Program-made: the position numbers and the translations under genes
Shown here: positions 6,804-11,829 of the stretch, one piece after another
Numbering within the stretch: the stretch's first letter is position 1
Layout: each line of letters begins with the position of its first letter
Assembly: GCA_046259385.1 (NCBI GenBank)
Contig: JBJYWI010000033.1
Coordinates: 1 to 11,829, forward strand
From: CAVWDI01 sp046259385
GTDB taxonomy: Bacteria; Chloroflexota; Anaerolineae; Anaerolineales; UBA4823
Direction: 5' to 3'
Length of the DNA: 11,829 bases
The notes under the pieces: generated by a model
Seen by the model: only the letters and a program-made list of their open reading frames with translations
Databases searched by the model: none
Told to the model about the DNA's origin: nothing

Positions 6804-8183
6804 TTATTTAAAAACTACCGGTGTGAATACCTCGTACGGTGCCATTAGGCTGGCATAAATATCGTGATCAGATATTAAAAACTCTTGCTCCCAGGCTACC
6901 AGGCAGTGTCCATTACCCGCTCCATCAATTGAAGTATCAAAACGGGGTTTGTCCGCCTCACCCGGGCTGACGAGGGTGCGGCCGGAAGCAGCGCCAGAAG
7001 CGCCGGAATAAGTGTACCAGCGCATGAATATATCTGAATAATCTTCGTCAAAGAAGCTGTGGTCGCTGACGTAGGATACCTGGAATATCCCGTCCACGCC
7101 GGAATAGCTGATATCCGGATATGTATGCGAATCTCCGGGAATTTCATCAAGCGGTTGGATGACTGTTCTCGAGCCGGATACGATCGGGCTGCCGGTGCCG
7201 GGAGAACCACCAAGCATCACACCGTCTATCTGGTAGTGCGGCCCACCTGACGCTACGTTGTCTGACATGTAAACCACTCCGTAGCGGTCATCCCTTAAAT
7301 TAAAAGCAGCTGCTGGAAAATAGTGGCGGTCGTTTCCGCGGGTTGTAACCGCTGAAATTTCATAGACGCTGGAATTGACGCCCTGGTCACTCGATCCCTG
7401 GTCTGTATCGTACATGTATCTGCCGTATATTTTCCGGTCGCCTGTGGAGACGTCGTGTTTCTGCCAGACGACCAGGAAGTTATTGTTGCTGCTTCCGCCC
7501 CAGGCGACGTCATGGTGGTAAAGGATCTCGCCGTCCTGCCAGATATCAAATGGACCAGCGCCCGGATCAGAGGTTAAACTGTTTCCAGCCGGGTTCACGA
7601 AGAAGATCGCGCCGGTAATTGTGTCGAGATCTTCTGCGTAAACTGTCATAAACTGGTGCTCATCAGCGTTATAAGCAATTGCGGGAGTTGAATATTTACG
7701 TGAAATCGTTTGGATACTCGCATAGTTTGCGCCGCTTGGTATCTGACTACCGGAAATCTGGTAACTTCCATATACCACCCGCGCTTTTATGATTGAATTT
7801 GAGCTTGTACCTGCAGTTGAGTGGCTGTATACAACCACAAAACGGTCTTTGTAGGGATCATAAGCCACATCCGGGTATTTTTCGTCAGCATTAATTCCAC
7901 CATCGGCTTCATTTGCTATTACAAAGGGATCACCAATGGCAGTTTGCGTTTTTGGGTCCACAAAACGGCCGTAAATGTCGCTGTGGTTGATATCGATTTC
8001 CCTGGCATACACAACCAGGTACTGGTCGTACAGGCTGGAGTAAGCCACAGCTGTCCCCAGTTCATTATAGCCACTTGCATCGATTGTCATCTGGCTGCCG
8101 AGAGGTTTTTCAGCCTGTGCGTTTGAGGAGATAAGCCCGGTTAGGATTCCCAGTAATATGAACGCCGCCCATACTCTTCTCAT
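6804..8183 (-). CDS. Secreted protein of seven beta-propeller-like repeats
   Basis: The 459-residue product has a Sec signal peptide (basic MRR, hydrophobic core, cleavage likely after NAQA at 24). Seven repeats of 57-66 residues follow, each with an A-Y/F/W strand, a hydrophobic V-V/S-Y/W strand and a closing D-I-Y-G-R-like strand. They begin near 43 (GTAVAYSS), 103 (YPDVAYDP), 166 (TPAIAYNA), 223 (HHDVAWGG), 289 (FPAAAFNL), 355 (YPDISYSG) and 413 (PRFDTSID). Seven blades suggest one closed propeller with a binding rather than catalytic role; no enzyme motif is visible. The C-terminus (YEVFTPVVFK) resembles the hydrophobic tail common on secreted Chloroflexota proteins. The start has AAGGAGG (8191-8197) 7 nt upstream, and a promoter lies at 8270-8298. 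Direct repeat copies B and C flank the gene. Confidence 0.82.
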   Translation of the reverse strand: MRRVWAAFILLGILTGLISSNAQAEKPLGSQMTIDASGYNELGTAVAYSSLYDQYLVVYAREIDINHSDIYGRFVDPKTQTAIGDPFVIANEADGGINADEKYPDVAYDPYKDRFVVVYSHSTAGTSSNSIIKARVVYGSYQISGSQIPSGANYASIQTISRKYSTPAIAYNADEHQFMTVYAEDLDTITGAIFFVNPAGNSLTSDPGAGPFDIWQDGEILYHHDVAWGGSSNNNFLVVWQKHDVSTGDRKIYGRYMYDTDQGSSDQGVNSSVYEISAVTTRGNDRHYFPAAAFNLRDDRYGVVYMSDNVASGGPHYQIDGVMLGGSPGTGSPIVSGSRTVIQPLDEIPGDSHTYPDISYSGVDGIFQVSYVSDHSFFDEDYSDIFMRWYTYSGASGAASGRTLVSPGEADKPRFDTSIDGAGNGHCLVAWEQEFLISDHDIYASLMAPYEVFTPVVFK

Positions 8184-8269
8184 TTGTTCACCTCCTTATG
8201 CGTTGTTCAAGCCGGAATCAATGTTCGACAAGAATTGAATGAGAAGATAAACCCTGCCCTTCACTGTGG

Positions 8270-8298
8270 ATTATTATCTTTAAATAACGGGAAGTCAA
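8270..8298 (-). promoter_or_regulatory. Promoter of the secreted propeller gene
   Basis: On the minus strand, TTGACT (8293-8298, 5/6) and AATAAT (8270-8275, 5/6) are separated by exactly 17 nt. Transcription would start near 8263 and give a leader of about 80 nt before the ATG at 8183. The -35 is identical to that of the metal ABC promoter at 11111-11116. Confidence 0.55.
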
Positions 8299-8412
8299 TA
8301 TAAAAAGAGAGAATCCAAAGACAAAGTGTGTCATTGGGAGAAGAGGGTCTGGATTTTTGGTATCGAAGTCTGGAGTTTCGCTTCTGCCAGTATATCCATG
8401 AATAGGTGTTAC

Positions 8413-8502
8413 CAAACGACGGGGGGATCCGATCAGAAAGTATGGGAATCTATAAACCTACAGCAGGAGATTGCTTTTGATTCTTAAAGACAATGTTCCG
8501 AA
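8413..8502. repeat. Dispersed repeat, copy C (right half)
   Basis: It aligns without gaps to 6684-6773 in the same orientation, at a constant offset of 1729 bp. The core at 8441-8476 differs from copy B at only 2 of 36 positions; the outer parts are much more diverged. It also shares CAAACGACG with copy A. Its left side does not clearly match the left half of copies A and B. Confidence 0.8.
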
Positions 8503-8623
8503 AACAGGTTCGATCGCTGTGGCATTAAATGCGGTTTTAAACCAATCTCCTGGTTCCTACAATGATTTACAATATTGATTGAATTCGATTCGGCTTTGAT
8601 TGGGAAAGGTGCGGGAGATTCTG

Positions 8624-9190
8624 ATGTTTTTTCTTGGCTATTTACTCGCATTTGTTCTTATTCTGGGGCTCGGTTTTATTGTATTCCGGATCATTGTGCT
8701 CAGGGAATACAGGCGCAGGGGGCGCCTGGGCCTGTTGTTTTCCATGCTGGAGCTGCTGGTGTGGTGTCTGTTTTTTTGTTTTCCGTTCCTGTACAGCGAA
8801 CCGGGTTGGGGCTGGTTCTCGTCCTCTAGCGCCTCGATTGGATCAACGCGCTGGGGCATCGGCATGCTGGTAGTTTCAGCCGGTTTTGTAATTGCGTTCG
8901 GGACGATGTTTTGGTTTGGAATGCGGCGCGCGTTCGGCGTACAGGTGGACCAGCTGGTCAAGTCCGGTCTGTACCGCATTTCACGCAACCCGCAGATTGT
9001 AGGTGGATTTTTGCTGGTACTTGGTTCCTGTTTGATCTGGCTGTCGTGGTATAACCTTGGCTGGATCCTGCTCTATACCGTTATAGCCCACATGATGGTG
9101 GTCACCGAGGAGGAGCACCTGGGGCGGGTTTTTGGAGCGGAATATGATGATTACTGCCAAGAAGTGCCGCGCTATCTATTTTTTATCTAA
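8624..9190 (+). CDS. Isoprenylcysteine carboxyl methyltransferase (ICMT/PEMT)-like membrane methyltransferase
   Basis: The 188-residue product has four to five membrane helices. Its C-terminal half shows the ICMT/phospholipid-methyltransferase pattern: LVKSGLYRISRNPQ (about 111-124) where the family has G-x-Y...R-H/N-P-x-Y, then EEEHL (162-166), FGAEYDDYCQEVPRY (170-184). In the family these residues bind S-adenosylmethionine and place the acceptor at the membrane. Bacterial members methylate unknown lipid or small acceptors, so the substrate is open. The frame is open from a TTG at 8600, but ATG 8624 is preferred because GGGAG (8613-8617) lies 6 nt before it. RNPQ instead of the usual RHPxY is a mild departure. 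The gene converges on the metal permease gene with 89 bases between them. Confidence 0.82.
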   Translation: MFFLGYLLAFVLILGLGFIVFRIIVLREYRRRGRLGLLFSMLELLVWCLFFCFPFLYSEPGWGWFSSSSASIGSTRWGIGMLVVSAGFVIAFGTMFWFGMRRAFGVQVDQLVKSGLYRISRNPQIVGGFLLVLGSCLIWLSWYNLGWILLYTVIAHMMVVTEEEHLGRVFGAEYDDYCQEVPRYLFFI

Positions 9191-9279
9191 GCGTGTTGTA
9201 GAAATCCCGGCTTCTGATGACGGCCACGGATGAGAAAACGCAGGGTGAAATCTGGACCCGAACATTTAATTAGGGTTGT

Positions 9280-10131
9280 TCAAGCCTGAACGGGAGATAT
9301 GACCTTCTGGTGCAGGGTCTGGGCGATCCAGACCAACCCGAAAATCGCTGTGCAGGTCAGCACAATCGCTGCCCCGGAGGCAATGCTCAGGTAATAAGAC
9401 AGGTACAGGCCAACAACCCCGGAGATGGAAGCGATCAAAGCACCCAGCGCCATCATCACCGGCAGGCGCCGGGTAAGCAGAAACGCGGTCGCTGCCGGGG
9501 TGACCAGCATTGCGACCATTAATGCTACACCAACTGTCTGCAGAGAAACCACGATCGTCACCGCGATCAGGATCAGCATCAAGGCTTCCAGGAACCTGAC
9601 CGGCAGCCTAAGTGTCGCAGCCAGGACCGGGTCGAAGGACAGCACCATAAATTCCTTGTAGAATGCCAGAATTACCAGCAGGATAATCCCCCCCAGGATC
9701 CCGATCAGCAGCAGATCTGCCTGGCGCACCCCTAACACATCCCCGAAAAGGAAATGAGCCAGATCGACCGAATAGCTGCGCACAGATGAGATCAGCGCCA
9801 CGCCCAGGGCAAACGCCCCCGCAAAAACGATCCCGATGGCGGTATCTTCTTTTATTTTGGTCAGGCGGCTGATTGCGCCAATCCCCAGCGAGCTTGCAAC
9901 CGCCGCAAGGAGTGCCCACCAGAACAGCGGCTGGTGCGCCCCGCCTCCGATCAGGTACCCAACCGCGATCCCGGGCAGGATCGCATGCGCCAGCGCGTCA
10001 CCGAAAAATGCCATCCCCCGCAGAACCACATAACATCCCACCACTGCGCATACGCTTCCGACCATCACCGCGGCAGCCAGCCCGCGCGTCATAAATGCAT
10101 ACTGCAGGGGGGTAAGCAGAAAATCAGTCAC
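9280..10131 (-). CDS. Metal ABC transporter permease (ZnuB/MntB/TroC family)
   Basis: The 283-residue product is the inner-membrane channel of a Mn/Zn/Fe ABC importer, of normal length with about eight helices. The family signature LRGMAFFGDALAHAILPGIA (38-57) is intact, followed by EDTAIGIVFAGAFALGVAL (95-113) and the LAHFLFGDVLGV segment (124-135). Start is GTG; its GTGA overlaps the TGA stop of the ATPase gene by 4 nt (10128-10131), so translation is probably coupled and the two proteins are made in register. Of the Zn, Mn and Fe options, zinc is favoured here only by the neighbouring Zur-like regulator and operator. No solute-binding protein gene follows; the next gene is on the opposite strand. 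Confidence 0.9.
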   Translation of the reverse strand: MTDFLLTPLQYAFMTRGLAAAVMVGSVCAVVGCYVVLRGMAFFGDALAHAILPGIAVGYLIGGGAHQPLFWWALLAAVASSLGIGAISRLTKIKEDTAIGIVFAGAFALGVALISSVRSYSVDLAHFLFGDVLGVRQADLLLIGILGGIILLVILAFYKEFMVLSFDPVLAATLRLPVRFLEALMLILIAVTIVVSLQTVGVALMVAMLVTPAATAFLLTRRLPVMMALGALIASISGVVGLYLSYYLSIASGAAIVLTCTAIFGLVWIAQTLHQKVISPVQA

Positions 10132-10991
10132 AGCCTCGGGATTTCATCATCGCAGCAGCTGTCGCCAACCGCTAGCAGACCGTCCTCAGTCTCTACGAGA
10201 TGCAGGTGCCCGCTGTAAGCCGCTACGAGATTATCAGGGATCAATACCTCATCCGGGAAACCCAGAGCCAGCAGGCGTTTATTTAGCAGCATCACCCGGT
10301 CGAATCTCCGGGCTGCGATTTTAAGGTCGTGCAGCGCGAGCAGGACAGTCACACCCTGTTCCCGCAGCCGGTCGAGAATGATAAAAATCTCCTCCTGTGA
10401 TGCGGCATCCAACCCACTGGTCGGCTCGTCCATCAACATCAACTCGGCTTCCTGGGCGAGCGACCGGGCGATGAACATGCGCTGCTGCTGGCCACCGGAG
10501 AGCTGGTTGATCTGCCGGTCTGCCAGGTTTTCCAGACCGACCACCTTCAGCGCCTCTCTGACGGCTTTTTTGTCTTGAGTTCCCGGGTTGCGGAACAACC
10601 CCAGCTGTCCGATGCGGCCCATCATGACGACATCCCCAATTGTGACCGGAAAGTTCCAATCGACCTGGTTGCGCTGCGCTACGTAGGCGATGCATATATG
10701 CCCGCCAGGAGATTGCCCGTAAATGTTCACATCCCCGCTTGTTTGATTGAGAACACCCGCAATGATTTTAAACAGGGTGCTTTTCCCGGCGCCGTTGGGA
10801 CCCACAACAGCCAACCTCTCCCCCTTCTTAACTTCGAAGGAGATGTTTTCGATTGCATATCCGCTGGGATACTTCAGGGATAGATTTTCAACGCTGAGGA
10901 TTGGGACGGACGAATCGTGCGCGGGGCGCTGTTTGCTGAAATGATGGCTGGTTTTTTGAAATTCCTCAAATACTGTCATACGGTTTTTCAT
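10128..10991 (-). CDS. Metal ABC transporter ATP-binding protein (ZnuC/MntA/TroB family)
   Basis: The 287-residue product is the cytoplasmic ATPase of the importer. Visible motifs: Walker A GPNGAGKST (64-72), Q-loop AQR with Gln106, VDWNFPVTIGDVVMMGR (110-126) typical of the Mn/Zn/Fe subgroup, signature LSGGQQQR (164-171), Walker B LMLMDEP (184-190) and the switch His221. An N-terminal extension of about 30 residues precedes the domain, and the C-terminal tail contains HLHL (262-265) and CCDDE (279-283), a possible metal-responsive end. The start is uncertain. ATG 10991 has AGGG directly abutting it, and ATG 10979 (Met5) has the same AGGG 12 nt upstream. The gene is first in a two-gene operon behind the promoter and operator at 11058-11116. 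Confidence 0.93.
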   Translation of the reverse strand: MKNRMTVFEEFQKTSHHFSKQRPAHDSSVPILSVENLSLKYPSGYAIENISFEVKKGERLAVVGPNGAGKSTLFKIIAGVLNQTSGDVNIYGQSPGGHICIAYVAQRNQVDWNFPVTIGDVVMMGRIGQLGLFRNPGTQDKKAVREALKVVGLENLADRQINQLSGGQQQRMFIARSLAQEAELMLMDEPTSGLDAASQEEIFIILDRLREQGVTVLLALHDLKIAARRFDRVMLLNKRLLALGFPDEVLIPDNLVAAYSGHLHLVETEDGLLAVGDSCCDDEIPRL

Positions 10992-11057
10992 CCCTGCAGG
11001 CAGGCAAATCTATCGTAGATCGGGTTTCAGGGAACGGGATGGGCATTTCTCGCCCTT

Positions 11058-11076
11058 ATTGAAAATTATTTTCAAT
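11058..11076 (-). promoter_or_regulatory. Fur/Zur-type operator before the metal ABC operon
   Basis: ATTGAAAATTATTTTCAAT is a perfect 19-bp palindrome around base 11067. Its inner part TGAAAAT-T-ATTTTCA is the 7-1-7 form bound by Fur-family repressors and is close to actinobacterial Zur boxes. It begins a few bases after the expected transcription start (about 11081), so a bound regulator would block initiation or escape. The regulator gene itself lies just upstream. Confidence 0.85.
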
Positions 11077-11087
11077 TACACGCATTT

Positions 11088-11116
11088 ATTATAAGGCTTC
11101 AAACTCGGTGAGTCAA
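11088..11116 (-). promoter_or_regulatory. Sigma-70-type promoter of the metal ABC operon
   Basis: On the minus strand, TTGACT (11111-11116, 5/6) and TATAAT (11088-11093, 6/6) are spaced by exactly 17 nt, the best promoter in the window. The leader to ATG 10991 is about 90 nt and includes the operator at 11058-11076. Confidence 0.8.
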
Positions 11117-11117
11117 T

Positions 11118-11143
11118 AAAACCCCTATTGTGCTTTTAGGTTT
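11118..11143 (-). terminator. Weak candidate terminator between the regulator and the ABC operon
   Basis: On the minus strand, AAACCTA can pair with TAGGGGTTT (two-base bulge) around a 9-nt loop, ending in TTTTATT. The stem is short and AT-rich, and the T tract is partly in the stem. It lies after the regulator gene and directly before the -35 of the ABC promoter, where a terminator would be expected. Confidence 0.3.
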
Positions 11144-11186
11144 AACAGCAAATATTCGCTCTTGCTCTATGGTGAATTCGTTTAAT

Positions 11187-11639
11187 TCAGTTTGACTCCT
11201 GCAAGCAATCGGGACAGGTTCCAAACAGCTGAAGCCAGTGGTCGTTGATCGCATACCCGCTTTCTTCTGAGACGCGGGTTATCAGCTGGTCCAGGTTGTC
11301 GCCCTCAAAAAAATCAGTGCGGTTGCAGGATTGGCAGATTAATAGATGCTGGTGACCGGTAAAACCGGCGATATAGGCGTGGCATCCGTCCGGGTGATGG
11401 ACACGCTGGATTAGAGTGAGCTCTTCCAGTTTATCCAGGGCGCGGTAAACACTGACCAACCCGAGGGAGGGGTATTTTTTGCGAGCCTGGTCGAAGATTT
11501 CGGTTGCGTTCAGGGCGCGCTGGCTGCCGGCAAGCACCTTCACAACCGCCCTCCTGGGCGCAGTCAGGCGGTAGCCGTTGTTGTGGAGCGTTTCCATCCA
11601 CCTTCTTACCTGTTCGTTGTTTGCGTTGTTTTCAGTCAT
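11187..11639 (-). CDS. Fur-family metal-responsive repressor, probably Zur-like
   Basis: The 150-residue product has the full Fur architecture. The N-terminal winged helix includes RLTAPRRAVVKVL (24-36) and LGLVSVYRALDKLEEL (59-74, recognition helix); the dimerisation domain has GHQHLLICQSC (95-105). Two CxxC pairs (Cys102/105 and Cys142/145) form the structural zinc site. Cys86, His87, His96, His98 and Glu112 are candidates for the sensory site; a Cys there would fit zinc sensing better than iron, but the choice of Zur over Fur is inference, helped by the adjoining Mn/Zn-type ABC genes and operator. The start has TGAGGA 7 nt upstream. It lies 195 bases upstream of the ABC genes in the same direction. 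No matching palindrome precedes the regulator gene, so autoregulation is not predicted. Confidence 0.9.
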   Translation of the reverse strand: MTENNANNEQVRRWMETLHNNGYRLTAPRRAVVKVLAGSQRALNATEIFDQARKKYPSLGLVSVYRALDKLEELTLIQRVHHPDGCHAYIAGFTGHQHLLICQSCNRTDFFEGDNLDQLITRVSEESGYAINDHWLQLFGTCPDCLQESN

Positions 11640-11661
11640 GTATTTTCCTCAGGTAAGGTTT

Positions 11662-11667
11662 ATTATA
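11662..11667 (-). promoter_or_regulatory. Candidate -10 element of the Fur-family gene
   Basis: The minus strand reads CAAGTATAATAAACCT, a perfect TATAAT 22 bases before the start codon, with no convincing -35 at normal spacing. The leader would be about 15 nt, just enough for the ribosome site. The remaining sequence to the end of the window shows no other feature I can support. Confidence 0.4.
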
Positions 11668-11829
11668 CTTGCACTTGGCGGGCTCAGGCATTCTCCCATT
11701 TGATTTCTATAGAGCGTGAAAGGTTTTCCTATTGCATGACCATATAAATTTAAGAATTACGCTGTCACGGGCATTGATCAAACCAAGGCACTTCCTTATT
11801 AGATTCAGCTCAAGACCATTTACAGGAGC

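Larger units (their letters stand above)
8184..8623. other. Divergent intergenic region with promoter and repeat
   Basis: The 440 bases between the divergently transcribed propeller and methyltransferase genes contain the propeller promoter (8270-8298), repeat copy C (8413-8502) and an inverted 10-bp pair CAGGAGATTG (8464-8473) / CAATCTCCTG (8543-8552). A 65-codon minus-strand open frame (8218-8415) overlaps the promoter, has no recognisable domain, and is not supported as a gene. A TACAAT (8558-8563) may be a -10 for the plus-strand gene, but no good -35 was found. Confidence 0.6.

Noticed and set aside
8218..8415. 65-codon minus-strand open frame before the propeller gene
   Set aside because: No domain and no good ribosome site, and it covers the propeller promoter at 8270-8298.
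9278..9291. GTTCA-AGCC-TGAAC hairpin over the permease stop codon as a terminator
   Set aside because: The stem is only 5 bp and no T-rich tract follows on the minus strand.
11715..11730. TGAAAGGTTTTC as a second metalloregulator box before the regulator gene
   Set aside because: The symmetry is broken on the right side and it lies well upstream of the only plausible -10.
1..11829. CRISPR array, integrase/transposase, toxin-antitoxin or defence genes
   Set aside because: None of the open frames shows these motifs, and the repeats found are three diverged, widely spaced copies, not a regular array.

Overview
The window is about 11.8 kb of ordinary-looking bacterial chromosome with roughly balanced base composition, nine reasonably clear intact protein genes, one uncharacterised small membrane gene and one decayed gene. 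The most likely source is a Chloroflexota (Anaerolineae-like) bacterium. This rests on style, not on a marker gene: a lipoprotein of three META domains plus a PKD domain, Ser/Thr/Pro-rich surface linkers, a seven-repeat secreted propeller ending in a hydrophobic tail of the VFLPVVxK type, and dispersed intergenic repeats. There is no rRNA, tRNA, CRISPR array, transposase or phage gene.

Layout. 1-394: non-coding, with two overlapping alternative hairpins, one copy of a dispersed repeat, and the terminator of the next gene. 395-2002 (-): META/META/META/PKD lipoprotein. 2208-2858 (-): membrane-anchored protein with a probable NTF2-like outer domain. 3056-3472 (+): small four-helix membrane protein behind a 23-bp palindrome in its leader. 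3565-4413 (-): bile acid:sodium symporter (BASS) family transporter. 4696-5400 (-): orphan six-helix membrane protein. 5505-5930 (-): dead ferrochelatase (hemH) fragment with two in-frame stops, a frameshift and both ends missing. 6010-6591 (+): AhpD-like/carboxymuconolactone decarboxylase family protein, whose promoter lies at the edge of the hemH scar. 6804-8183 (-): secreted beta-propeller protein, bracketed by direct copies of an intergenic repeat. 8624-9190 (+): isoprenylcysteine methyltransferase-like membrane methyltransferase. 9280-11639 (-): a metal-uptake unit.

The only clear functional system is the metal-uptake unit. A Fur-family regulator (11187-11639, probably Zur-like) lies upstream of an ABC ATPase (10128-10991) and permease (9280-10131), which overlap by 4 nt and are of the Mn/Zn/Fe type. 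A strong promoter (TTGACT-N17-TATAAT) and a perfect 19-bp Fur/Zur-type palindrome just downstream of the expected start sit before the ATPase gene. This predicts metal-dependent repression by the neighbouring regulator. No solute-binding protein gene is present in the window.

I found no new multi-gene defence or mobile system. The observations most worth following are the three-copy repeat family, the hemH scar, the metal regulon architecture, and the palindrome in the leader of the 3056 gene.
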